64,000 bases of DNA from Paeniglutamicibacter sp. Y32M11 (GTDB lineage Bacteria; Actinomycetota; Actinomycetes; Actinomycetales; Micrococcaceae), in the NCBI RefSeq assembly GCF_019285735.1, contig NZ_CP079107.1, forward strand, positions 4,030,001 through 4,094,000. The letters run 5' to 3'. Of the stretch, positions 8,053-16,044 are shown one piece after another; the stretch's first letter is position 1; every line of letters begins with the position of its first letter. The notes under the pieces were generated by a model. That model did no database searches, was not told the DNA's origin, and saw only the letters and a list, made by a program, of their open reading frames with translations. The position numbers were made by a program, and so were the translations under genes.

Positions 8053-9711
8053 ATGCAGAGCCATGAGCATCCGCAAACCATCCCCGCTCTGGTGGCCTAC
8101 GCCGCCGAGCATTTCACCGATCGGGAAGCATTGGTCGATGGACCAGTGCGCCTGAGTTTCGCCCAGCTGGCCGAGCAGGTGCACCAGTGCGCTGCCGGCT
8201 TGATCGCCAGCGGCGTGAAGCATGGGGACAAAGTCGCCATCTGGGCGCCGAACACCGCCCGCTGGGTCATTGCCGCGCTGGCCGCAACCAGCGTTGGAGC
8301 CGCCATGGTTCCGTTGAATTCGCGCTACCGCGGCATCGAAGCACACCAGATCCTTTCCCGGGCGGAGGCCCGGGTTTTGTTCGTTGCCGAAGGATTCTTG
8401 GACACCTCTTACACCCGACTGCTCGTCGACGGTGCCGCGCAGCTTGGCTACGGCGATGAAGCCCATGTGGTTCCTGGACTGCCCAAGCTCAGATCCATCA
8501 TCAGCCTGCCGGTCAATGCTTCCGATGGCGCACAGCTGTACGGAGCGGCGCTCCCGGTGACGAGCTGGGACGACTTCATCGCCTCGGGCCTGGGCATCGA
8601 CCCGGCGCTTGTCACCGAACGCGCCGAGCAGGTGGGCGCGGACGACATCGCGGACGTCATCTTCACCTCGGGCACCACCGGACGGAGCAAGGGTGTCATC
8701 TCGGCGCACCGCCAGTCCCTGGGGGTCAGCTACGCGTGGGCCGGACACGCCCAAATGGGGCCGGATGACCGCTACCTCGTGGTCAGTCCGTTCTCCCACA
8801 CCTTCGGCTACAAGGTCGGTATCCTGGTGTGCCTGGCCACCGGCGCGGCGATCTACCCGATGCCGACCTTCGACCTGGATGAAGCCGTGCGCCTGCTGCG
8901 CGAGGAGAAAATCAGCGTGCTCCCCGGAGCGCCAACCATCCATCAGTCGATCCTTGACCACCCGAAGTTCCCGGCGGCCGCGGAAATGAACTGGCGCCTG
9001 GCAGTGCTTGGCTCCGCCATGGTTCCGGACCGCCTGCTTGAACGCTTGCGCACTGAAGCCCAGGTTCAGCAGTTGACCACCGCCTACGGACTGAGTGAAG
9101 CCGTGGTTGTCACGATGTGCCGCCCCGGCGACAGCGCCCACACCGTCACCAGCACCTCAGGGCGGCCCACCGCAGGCTTCGAGGTACGCATTGTTGACAC
9201 CAGCGGCGCCAGCGTCCCCTCCGGCACTCCCGGAGAAATCCTGGTCCGTGGCGAGAACCTCATGCTCGGTTACCTCGATGACCCGCAGGCAACCAACAAC
9301 GCCATCGACGCCAATGGCTGGCTGCACACCGGGGACATGGGAAAGCTGAACGAGGCCGGCTACCTGAGCATCGTTGACCGCATCAAGGACATGTTCACCG
9401 TGGGCGGGTTCAACGTGTACCCGGCAGAGGTTGAAAACACCATCGGATCCCTGTACGGCGTTTCGGCCTGCGCAGTGCTCTCCCGGCCAGATGATCGCAT
9501 GGGCGAGGTGGCGCACGCGGTGGTAGAGGTGCTGACGGACTCGCACCTTTCGGAGCAAGATGTCATCGCCCACTGCCGGAAGTGGCTGGCCAACTACAAG
9601 GTGCCGCGTTCAGTGGAAATCACCCACCAACTGCCGCGCAACGCTGCCGGTAAGATCCTGAAGCGCAACCTGCGCCCGCTGGCAACAACCACTGCGGGTG
9701 CACATGCCTAG
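8053..9711 (+). CDS. fadD3: Acyl-CoA synthetase, FadD3-like
   Basis: ANL-superfamily AMP-forming CoA ligase of 552 residues. The P-loop-like motif FTSGTTGRSKGV, AYGLSEA, the WLHTGDMG aspartate motif, DRIKDMFTVGGFNVYP and the C-terminal lysine in RNAAGKILK are all present. Stretches such as PNTARWVIAAL, VPLNSRY and HRQSLGVSYAW resemble FadD3, which activates the C/D-ring propionate left after ring A/B cleavage. The ATG at 8053 is chosen because the family homology begins there and AGGGAG precedes it; a TTG at 7978 gives an unsupported extension. It follows the TetR gene and overlaps the next gene, so a KstR2-like unit is likely. The substrate is inferred. Confidence 0.85.
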   Translation: MQSHEHPQTIPALVAYAAEHFTDREALVDGPVRLSFAQLAEQVHQCAAGLIASGVKHGDKVAIWAPNTARWVIAALAATSVGAAMVPLNSRYRGIEAHQILSRAEARVLFVAEGFLDTSYTRLLVDGAAQLGYGDEAHVVPGLPKLRSIISLPVNASDGAQLYGAALPVTSWDDFIASGLGIDPALVTERAEQVGADDIADVIFTSGTTGRSKGVISAHRQSLGVSYAWAGHAQMGPDDRYLVVSPFSHTFGYKVGILVCLATGAAIYPMPTFDLDEAVRLLREEKISVLPGAPTIHQSILDHPKFPAAAEMNWRLAVLGSAMVPDRLLERLRTEAQVQQLTTAYGLSEAVVVTMCRPGDSAHTVTSTSGRPTAGFEVRIVDTSGASVPSGTPGEILVRGENLMLGYLDDPQATNNAIDANGWLHTGDMGKLNEAGYLSIVDRIKDMFTVGGFNVYPAEVENTIGSLYGVSACAVLSRPDDRMGEVAHAVVEVLTDSHLSEQDVIAHCRKWLANYKVPRSVEITHQLPRNAAGKILKRNLRPLATTTAGAHA

Positions 9712-10405
9712 CCTGCGACTTGCTGGAAATACCGCCATCTTGGACCTGGGCGAGAGCGAAAACCGCCAGGGCGTTGGCTGGATCCAACGGGTCAACGACC
9801 TGCTGGACGAGGCGCTCGCCGGACCCGCCACCGCCCTGGTCACCACTGGCTCAGGAAAGTTCTATTCCAACGGGCTGGATGTTTTAGAAGCCGACGGTCC
9901 GATCGAGCTGGACCCCGAGTACGTCAGGCTCCTACAGGAGCTGTACCGGCGCCTATTGGTGCTGCCCATGCCCACCGTGGCGGCCGTCAACGGTCACGCG
10001 TTCGGCGGCGGGGCGCTGCTGGCCATGGCACACGACTACAGGGTGATGCGCACCGAACGCGGATTCTTCTGCTTTCCGGAGGTGAACATCGGCATTGCCT
10101 TCACCCCGGGAATGGCTGCCCTGGTGCAGGCAAAGCTCACCGCAGCGCAGGCCCGCGACGCGATGCTCACCGCGCAGCACTTCGGCGGGGAGCAGGCGGT
10201 CGAGGCCGGACTGGTGGATGACGCGGTAGCCTCCGAGCAGCTGCTCGAACGCGCGGTCGAGCTGGCATCCGCCAACCTGCCGCGGCACCCACGCACCCTA
10301 GGCACGGTCAAGGAAATCATGTACGCCGATGCGGTGACCGCCCTAGCGCTGCCGCACCGCCCGGCCGGCGTGCTGGACGAGGCACGCGCAGGGCACAGTA
10401 GCTAG
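9704..10405 (+). CDS. Enoyl-CoA hydratase/isomerase family protein
   Basis: A 233-residue crotonase-fold protein. The oxyanion-hole segment VNGHAFGGGALLAMAHDYRV and the following GFFCFPEVNIG are readable. The usual glutamate pair of hydratases is not obvious, and the FCFPEVNIG form is closer to delta3,delta2-enoyl-CoA isomerases. The ATG at 9704 overlaps the last codons of the CoA ligase gene, so translation is probably coupled; a GTG at 9698 is the alternative. Beta-oxidation or double-bond shifting of a ring or side-chain CoA ester fits the context. It does not look like EchA20, the ring D hydrolase. Confidence 0.82.
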   Translation: MPSLRLAGNTAILDLGESENRQGVGWIQRVNDLLDEALAGPATALVTTGSGKFYSNGLDVLEADGPIELDPEYVRLLQELYRRLLVLPMPTVAAVNGHAFGGGALLAMAHDYRVMRTERGFFCFPEVNIGIAFTPGMAALVQAKLTAAQARDAMLTAQHFGGEQAVEAGLVDDAVASEQLLERAVELASANLPRHPRTLGTVKEIMYADAVTALALPHRPAGVLDEARAGHSS

Positions 10406-10406
10406 T

Positions 10407-10471
10407 CCTCCGCAGCACGCAAGGGGGGCGCGCATCCCGCATGGATGCGCGCCCCTTGCGTGCTGCGGAGG
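10407..10471. terminator. Long hairpin between convergent genes
   Basis: Arms of nearly 30 bases (CCTCCGCAGCACGCAAGGGG side and its complement) pair with one two-base bulge around a short loop. It can serve both the enoyl-CoA hydratase gene and the convergent kstD. Confidence 0.85.
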
Positions 10472-10568
10472 GAAAATCGGCCTTAACCACCTCTGGCCGG
10501 GTCGGTAGGCACACCGTGGTGCACCTACCGCCCCCGGGGCTTTCACGGAGGAATGCTGCCGGTTGGTC

Positions 10569-12125
10569 CTAGCCGACCTGCGCTTTCAGCGGTGCCTTCA
10601 GGGTCTGCGCCGCACGGTAGGCGAAGACCATGCCCGAACCCAACGGGGTGCCGGGGCCCGGGTAGAAGCCGCCGGAGAACGAGGCGCTGGTATTTCCCAC
10701 CGCGTACAGGCCCGGAACCGGGGTGCCGTCCTCGCGCAGCACACGCGCGTCCACGTCGGTGCGCAGGCCGCCCTTGGTGCCCAGGTCGCTGAGCACCATG
10801 CGCGCTGCGTAGTACGGTGGCTGGTCGATCGCAATCAGGGTCGGGCCCGGACCATAGGCCGGGTCGGCGAAGAACTGGTCATACGGGTTCTCGCCGCGGT
10901 GGAAGTCCTCATCCACGCCAGTGACGGTGAAGCCGTTGAACCGCTCGATGCTTGCCTTCAGGGCGTCGACCGGCAGCTCTGTGGCTTGGGACAGCTCTTC
11001 GAGCGTATCCGCCTTGACCCAGGTGCCAGCCTCCAGATGCTCTTGCGGGGAGGTGTTGTACGGACGCATGATGCCCGGCAGCTCGCCGCCGAAGCGCGAA
11101 TCAAAAATGAACCAGGACGGGATGCGCTCCGGCGCTGCGGCCAGCACGCGGCCCATCTGGTCGTAAGGCAGGCACTCGTTGGCAAAGCGCTGGCCGTTGG
11201 TATCAAGCCACACACCTCCGCGGAACCCCAGTGCAAAGGCAGTGTTTCCCCGTGGTTGCACGGCACCCGGGCACCACCAGGCTTCGTTGAGCATCTCCAC
11301 GGCGCCGCCGGCTTTCTGGCCAGCCAGGATGCCGGTGCCAACGTTTGCACCGGCCGGAGCCATGGTCCACGCCGCGGAGCCCGGCGCTTGGTTCTCGGTG
11401 CGCCATTCCTGGTTCGCCTCGAAACCGCCGGCTCCAAGGATCACGCCCTCGGTGGCGCGGACGCGGCGGGTACCCTCGGAGTCCTTCACGATCACTCCGG
11501 TCACCCGGCCGTCTTCGGTGATCAGGTCGATCAGTTCGGTTTCCAGACGAATGGTGCCGTTGCCAGTGTTGGTCAGCGCCAGCAGCAGCCGGCCGATCAG
11601 CGCCTGGCCGGCGGTCAGCGGGCCATCAGGGTGAGGCTGGTTGTAGCGGTCGTATTCAACCACCGGACGCACCAGATCGGCCAGGTCGCCGATTTCCTCG
11701 CGCGGCAGATCCACCGGCATCATCGAGCGGCCCAGCGGCTTGCTCTCGGGGCCGGTGAAGTAGTCGGGGAATGAGGTCCAGTAGAACTCGATGGCCGGAT
11801 CCCGCTCGAAGAAGGCAACCAGTTCCGGGGCGGTATCGACGAATGCCTCACGGCGTTCGATCTCATGATCACCCATGACGGAGGCAAGGTAGGCCTTGGC
11901 CGACTCGGTTGAATCCTCGACCTCGGCGCGCTGCTGCACCTGGGTTCCCGGCAGCCAGCAGGAGGCGCCGGCATAGGCCGAAGCACCGCCCAGGAGGTCG
12001 GTCTTCTCAACGAGCAGGGCCTTCAGGCCCCGCGAAGCCGCGCTATAGGCGCCCGCCATGGCCGCAGCGCCGGAACCGACGACCACAACGTCGTACTCGT
12101 CGTCCCAAACCTGATTGTTGGACAT
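10569..12125 (-). CDS. kstD: 3-ketosteroid delta1-dehydrogenase (KstD family)
   Basis: FAD-dependent dehydrogenase of 518 residues. The N-terminal dinucleotide motif GSGAAAMAGAYSAA (G17, G19) follows VVVVG, and the C-terminus has FYPGPGTPLGSGMVFAY, where the tyrosine and glycine of YPGPG correspond to catalytic KstD residues. LGAGGFEAN and GNTSASFSGG are also typical. The enzyme introduces the C1-C2 double bond into ring A of 3-ketosteroids and with KshA triggers ring B opening. The ATG at 12125 follows AAAGGAG; the longer in-frame start lacks such a site. It diverges from the KshA-like gene at 12371 across operator 4. A related 3-keto-5alpha-steroid specificity cannot be excluded. Confidence 0.9.
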   Translation of the reverse strand: MSNNQVWDDEYDVVVVGSGAAAMAGAYSAASRGLKALLVEKTDLLGGASAYAGASCWLPGTQVQQRAEVEDSTESAKAYLASVMGDHEIERREAFVDTAPELVAFFERDPAIEFYWTSFPDYFTGPESKPLGRSMMPVDLPREEIGDLADLVRPVVEYDRYNQPHPDGPLTAGQALIGRLLLALTNTGNGTIRLETELIDLITEDGRVTGVIVKDSEGTRRVRATEGVILGAGGFEANQEWRTENQAPGSAAWTMAPAGANVGTGILAGQKAGGAVEMLNEAWWCPGAVQPRGNTAFALGFRGGVWLDTNGQRFANECLPYDQMGRVLAAAPERIPSWFIFDSRFGGELPGIMRPYNTSPQEHLEAGTWVKADTLEELSQATELPVDALKASIERFNGFTVTGVDEDFHRGENPYDQFFADPAYGPGPTLIAIDQPPYYAARMVLSDLGTKGGLRTDVDARVLREDGTPVPGLYAVGNTSASFSGGFYPGPGTPLGSGMVFAYRAAQTLKAPLKAQVG

Positions 12126-12248
12126 AGTTTCTCCTTTGTCGTCCACATGAGTGTGTGCGCTAGACAATCAGACCCGGAGAGGTGGTGAACGTCTCATCCC
12201 ACCCAGCAGGACAACCGTGGACAACCGCCCGCACAAAACTTCTGTGAC

Positions 12249-12265
12249 ATCCCACACACCGGGAT
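12249..12265. promoter_or_regulatory. Candidate operator 4 of the ATCCCG-N5-CGGGAT family
   Basis: ATCCCA-CACAC-CGGGAT, one mismatch in the arms. It sits almost centrally between the divergent kstD (start 12125) and KshA-like (start 12371) genes. The spacer ends in AC before CGGGAT, as in operators 2 (reverse strand), 3 and 5. Confidence 0.6.
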
Positions 12266-12370
12266 CTACCGGTTACCAGGGTGAACTTTATGGCTAGATA
12301 TAGGTTTACGGGTTCACCGGAACCCGGTCCTTGGGGAGCGGCTTCAGGACGGGCTTGACGAAGGAATGGG

Positions 12371-13417
12371 ATGCACATGGTTCGGGTCAATCCAGAGCCA
12401 AAGGACCGGCATACGCCTCATGCTTCCCCGCCGCGTTTCGCGCGCGGGTGGCACTGCCTGGGCATGTCCCACAGCTTCAACGCCGCCGACGCCCACAGCC
12501 TGCAGGCATTCGGCCGGCGGCTGCTGGTGAAGGCGGACCCCGACGCTTCACCGCGGGTGCTGCTGGGCGAGCCCGGCCAACAGCGCGAACTGCCCGCACT
12601 TGAACAGGACGGTCTGCTGTTCGTTTGGCATGACCCGCAGGAAAATCCCCCGCCGGAGCAGCTGGCCATCCCCCGCATCACCGGGCCCGACGCGGCCAAC
12701 TGCGCCGAGGGCCCGGGCTGGTCAAACTGGTCGTGGACGGAAACGGTCCTCACGGCCCACACCGGGCAGGTCATGGAGCACCTGGTGCGCTTGGCCAACT
12801 CGACCCACGTCACAGACGGTGAACCGCTGTACTTCAAGAACGTCTTCGAGGGGCATCGGGCCGCCCAGTATTTCGAAGGGCCACTGCATCACAGCTACCA
12901 GCCGCAGGATCCGGCACCGCAGGGGGCGAAGATCCTCTTGGCAAACTCCGTGGCAAGCTACTTCGGTCCCGCGGTGATGATTTCCCAGCTGGACTACGTC
13001 ATGGAAGACCGCAGCCTTGACGCAGTGGTGCTCACTGCGCACTACCCGATCGACGAGCACCACCTGGTGCTGATGACCGGGGTGCTGGTGCGCACCGAAC
13101 AGCCCGCGGACCCGGAGCTCAAGGCCGTCGCCGCGCGGCACGCCACGCAGATCCTGCGGTCCATCACCGGTGCCGTGCACGCACAACTGCGAGGTGGCCA
13201 GGACGAGGACTCGCGGAAGACCCCCGGAGCCGACAGCCCAGTCGCGGCGCTGCGGCGCTGGTACGGTCAGTTCTTTGTCGATACAGGCGACGTCGATTCC
13301 GGGATGACCGACCGGTTCGAATACGAGGTGGATACCACCATGCCCATGGAGCTGTGGACCCGGTCCTCGGCACGAAACCTGATCCTCCGCAGAGTCAACG
13401 GAAAGCAGCTGGCGTAA
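12371..13417 (+). CDS. KshA-like protein lacking Rieske and mononuclear iron ligands
   Basis: A 348-residue protein clearly homologous to KshA: RFARGWHCLG, GLLFVWHDPQENPPP, YFKNVFEGH and LRRWYGQFFVDTGDV all have counterparts. Roughly 44 residues of the Rieske domain are missing, including both CxH and CxxH. N143 and T148 stand where KshA has iron ligands H188 and H193, and the third ligand (D312) aligns with glycine. The frame is intact, the ATG follows AAGGAA, and the conserved C-terminus argues against simple decay. It cannot be an oxygenase on its own. A structural or regulatory partner of KshA, a hetero-oligomer subunit or a substrate-binding protein are possibilities. It overlaps the next gene by one base. 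Confidence 0.88.
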   Translation: MHMVRVNPEPKDRHTPHASPPRFARGWHCLGMSHSFNAADAHSLQAFGRRLLVKADPDASPRVLLGEPGQQRELPALEQDGLLFVWHDPQENPPPEQLAIPRITGPDAANCAEGPGWSNWSWTETVLTAHTGQVMEHLVRLANSTHVTDGEPLYFKNVFEGHRAAQYFEGPLHHSYQPQDPAPQGAKILLANSVASYFGPAVMISQLDYVMEDRSLDAVVLTAHYPIDEHHLVLMTGVLVRTEQPADPELKAVAARHATQILRSITGAVHAQLRGGQDEDSRKTPGADSPVAALRRWYGQFFVDTGDVDSGMTDRFEYEVDTTMPMELWTRSSARNLILRRVNGKQLA

Positions 13418-13707
13418 TGTCGAATCGTGAACGAGATGAGCGCACCGAAACCCTGGGCACCCAAACCGGCATGCAGCCGGTGCGCTGCACCGAATGCCTA
13501 GCCAAGGTGCTGGTGCGCAAGTCCGCGTGGGCCCAAACCAGTGTCAAGTGGACCGCCCAGGCGCTGGACCTGTGCCGTGAGCGGCCTGCGGTCGCCGAAA
13601 GCAACCTGCCGCGCGACCAGTATGTGGGGTGCGAAACCCTGCGCGCGGTGATCCGTGATGCAACCGCTCAGGGCAACCTGGAGCTTGTAGATCAGGCCGT
13701 GTCTTAG
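13417..13707 (+). CDS. Small four-cysteine protein linked to the KshA-like gene (copy B)
   Basis: A 96-residue protein whose ATG overlaps the stop of the KshA-like gene (TAATG), so translation is probably coupled. C24xxC27, C53 and C72, with VLVRKSAWAQTSVKW between, match the paralogue at 3157 (C6xxC9, C35, C57). The C-terminal half also aligns weakly (ETLRAVIRDATAQGNLEL against SLSQSIDDAVSDGRLEI). The first 18 residues are extra; an internal ATG at 13471 would remove them but has no ribosome binding site. No named family is recognised. Metal or cluster binding is suggested by the cysteines only. Confidence 0.82.
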   Translation: MSNRERDERTETLGTQTGMQPVRCTECLAKVLVRKSAWAQTSVKWTAQALDLCRERPAVAESNLPRDQYVGCETLRAVIRDATAQGNLELVDQAVS

Positions 13708-13738
13708 CGCCGTCGCACCCACGCTCTTCCACAGCCTT

Positions 13739-13767
13739 CGGGACCGTACCCACAAGGTACGGTCCCG
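13739..13767. terminator. Hairpin terminator after the plus-strand pair
   Basis: Twelve-base arms CGGGACCGTACC and GGTACGGTCCCG around a 5-nt loop, followed by AATTTTGT. It lies shortly after copy B of the small cysteine protein. Confidence 0.75.
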
Positions 13768-13819
13768 AATTTTGTGCTGCGGCACCGAGCCTCAGCCGCC
13801 GGAAGCCAAACGCGGTTAG

Positions 13820-13855
13820 ATGGCAAATGCCCGCCGTGCGGCGGGCATTTGCCAT
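13820..13855. terminator. Hairpin terminator after kshB
   Basis: Perfect 16-base arms (ATGGCAAATGCCCGCC and complement) with a 4-nt loop, 4 nt from the stop of the minus-strand reductase gene. Confidence 0.75.
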
Positions 13856-13859
13856 TGGC

Positions 13860-14915
13860 CTATCCCTCGTAGGAGATCTTCACGTGCGGACTCACTGCCG
13901 TGGCCTGGCAGGCCAGGATCAGGCCTTCTTCCAGGTCTTGGTCTTCGAGCACCTCGTTGCGTTCCATCTCGACCTTGCCCTCCAGCAGGATGCAGGTGCA
14001 GGCGCTGCACGCCCCCTCGCGGCAGGAAAAGGGCGCGTCGATGCCTGCGTTGAGCAGCACGTCGAGCAGCTTGTTTCCGGCGGGCCAGGCTAAGTTGCTG
14101 GTATTTCCGTCGAGCTCCACTTCGATGGTGGCCGTTTCACCGTCCGCTTCGTGAATCAGCGGTTTCATAGGTGCGAATGGATCCGCATCTAACGAAGTAA
14201 AGCGTTCAATGTGGATGCGCTCGGGAGCGGTCCCCACCTTCTCCAGCGCCTTCTCGATGCAGTCCATGAACGGGCCCGGGCCGCAGATGAAGGCCTCGCG
14301 CTGCGCGTAGGGCTGAGCCAGGGCTGCCATCGCTGCCAGATCAGGGATGCCCTGCACGGTCTCCAACCAGTGGATCACGTGCAGGCGCCCGGGGTAGGCC
14401 TTGGTCAGCGCCACCAGTTCATCTTTGAAGATCACCGACTGCTCGTCGCGGTTGGCGTAGATCAGTGTCACGATGCCGCTGCCCGCGATCAGCGCGGATT
14501 TCAGGATAGACATCACCGGGGTCACTCCGCTGCCCGCTGCGAACAGCAGGAAGTCGGTGTCCAACGTGGTCGGCACGAAGGTTCCGGCCGGCTTGAGCAC
14601 CTCCAGCACGTGCCCGGCTTCCACGTTGTCGCAGATCCAGTTCGAGGCATACCCGTCGCGCGTGCGCTTGATGGTGACCTTAAGCTGCTCGTCCTGTTCA
14701 GGTGAGCTGCACAGTGAATAACAGCGGGCCGCGTCATGGTCCCGGTCACTGGGGATGCGCAGGGTCAGGAACTGACCCGGGCGGTAGCGGAAACTTTCCG
14801 ACTGTTCGGAGGCCGGCTCAAGCACCAGGGTATGCGCATCTGCGGTTTCCCGGATTACTTCAACTACTCGGGTTTGCAGCGCGGTGATCCGTGGGCTGCT
14901 GACGGTGCTGGTCAT
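13860..14915 (-). CDS. kshB: 3-ketosteroid 9alpha-hydroxylase reductase component KshB
   Basis: A 351-residue ferredoxin-reductase/ferredoxin fusion that passes electrons from NAD(P)H to KshA. In order: an FAD-binding barrel with RCYSLCSSP (about residues 64-72), an NAD-binding domain with LLFAAGSGVTPVMSI and FICGPGPFM, and a C-terminal plant-type [2Fe-2S] domain with SCREGACSACTC plus a last cysteine in LACQA. This domain order matches KshB/HmpA. The ATG at 14915 overlaps the stop of hsaD by four bases. It is the only such reductase in the window, so it probably serves the KshA at 1884. Confidence 0.92.
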   Translation of the reverse strand: MTSTVSSPRITALQTRVVEVIRETADAHTLVLEPASEQSESFRYRPGQFLTLRIPSDRDHDAARCYSLCSSPEQDEQLKVTIKRTRDGYASNWICDNVEAGHVLEVLKPAGTFVPTTLDTDFLLFAAGSGVTPVMSILKSALIAGSGIVTLIYANRDEQSVIFKDELVALTKAYPGRLHVIHWLETVQGIPDLAAMAALAQPYAQREAFICGPGPFMDCIEKALEKVGTAPERIHIERFTSLDADPFAPMKPLIHEADGETATIEVELDGNTSNLAWPAGNKLLDVLLNAGIDAPFSCREGACSACTCILLEGKVEMERNEVLEDQDLEEGLILACQATAVSPHVKISYEG

Positions 14916-15814
14916 GACACGTTCTCCTCACGGTTCAGGAATTCAACGACGACGCTTTCAAAGGCCTGCTTCTGCTCGATCATGGCCCAGTGCCCACACC
15001 GGGGAAACACATGCAGTTCCACGTCGGGAATGGTGCGCATCGGGATCAGCGCGGCGTCCATTGGCGTGACCCGGTCATCGCGGCCCCACAGGATCAGCGT
15101 CTTCGCCTTGACCTTATGCAACATTGCCCAGGCCGGGGGGACATCGGATTCTGCTTGTGCGGCAATCATGGCCTTCATCGCTGCGGCGCTGTACATCTTG
15201 CGGGCGCTCGCCAGGGTTCCAGGTTCGGTGGCCAGAGCCCAGCGCTTTTCAATCAGCTCTTCGGTCACGGTTTCTTCGTCGTAAACCATTGAGTGAAGCC
15301 ACTGGATGAGACGTTCGCGGGTGGGGTCCTCGGTGAAGGCAACCAACAGATTGATTCCCTCGGCGGGGAACGGGGCGAAGGTATTCAGGCCCAGTCCGCC
15401 CACAGTCACCAGACGGCGCACGCGCTCGGGATGACTCATGGAGAACAGTGTTCCGACCATGCCGCCCATGGAGTTGCCGATGATGTCGACCGTCTCGAGG
15501 CCCAACCCGTCGAGCAGGTCGATCACGGCCTGGGCCCCTGCAGGCATGGGGTGCAGGTCTGTGGGGTCACTGATTCCGAAACCCGGGAATTCCACCACAT
15601 AGCAGCGGAAATGCTTGGCAAAGGCCGGCAATACAGCACCGAAGTTCTGCCATCCGCTGACGCCCGGCCCCGAACCATGCAGGAACACCAGGGGACTGCC
15701 CTCGCCGGCTTCCCAGTAGCGCAGCGTTCCCTGCTCGGTGGGCAATTCACGCAGGATTGCGTCGGTGCCGGCTAGAGGCGTTCCGCCCGGCAAACTCCGA
15801 AGTTCCGTAGTCAT
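14912..15814 (-). CDS. hsaD: meta-cleavage product hydrolase HsaD (4,9-DSHA hydrolase)
   Basis: A 300-residue alpha/beta hydrolase of the MCP-hydrolase group, which splits the ring A meta-cleavage product into a hexadienoate and the C/D-ring propionate. The oxyanion-hole motif HGSGPG (residues 46-51), nucleophile S115 in GNSMGG, the aspartate in GRDDRVTP and the histidine in CGHWAMIEQ form the complete triad. The ATG at 15814 is preceded by GAGGAG and gives the family length. Its promoter region is shared with hsaA and contains operator 5. The context with HsaA and HsaC supports the steroid assignment over a BphD-type biphenyl role. Confidence 0.92.
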   Translation of the reverse strand: MTTELRSLPGGTPLAGTDAILRELPTEQGTLRYWEAGEGSPLVFLHGSGPGVSGWQNFGAVLPAFAKHFRCYVVEFPGFGISDPTDLHPMPAGAQAVIDLLDGLGLETVDIIGNSMGGMVGTLFSMSHPERVRRLVTVGGLGLNTFAPFPAEGINLLVAFTEDPTRERLIQWLHSMVYDEETVTEELIEKRWALATEPGTLASARKMYSAAAMKAMIAAQAESDVPPAWAMLHKVKAKTLILWGRDDRVTPMDAALIPMRTIPDVELHVFPRCGHWAMIEQKQAFESVVVEFLNREENVS

Positions 15815-15891
15815 CTGATGGGCTCCTCGTTCTGCGGATACAAATGGTCTTTGGTGTACCTTATGGCCGCACAGCACCCAGCTTGGCGCGG

Positions 15892-15908
15892 ATCCCGATG
15901 ACCGGGAT
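15892..15908. promoter_or_regulatory. Candidate operator 5: perfect ATCCCG-ATGAC-CGGGAT
   Basis: Perfect six-base inverted arms. It lies between divergent hsaD (15814) and hsaA (16045), about 86 nt from hsaD. A further ATCCCG half-site occurs some 55 nt downstream toward hsaA. Confidence 0.65.
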
Positions 15909-16044
15909 GCCCGCGCTCAACCGATTTATCCCCCTGGGAAACAGCAATCCCGATGGCTGAGACATAGGTCACGTTGGATCCGTTCATTGCCTAGGTTTTA
16001 GCCAGCAGCAGAGTTTTTGGGCGTGATTAGGAAGCGAGAAGTCC

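Noticed and set aside
12371-13417. Calling the KshA-like gene a pseudogene
   Set aside because: It has no frameshift or stop, a good ribosome site, translational coupling to the next gene and well-conserved C-terminal segments; loss of ligands is patterned, not random.
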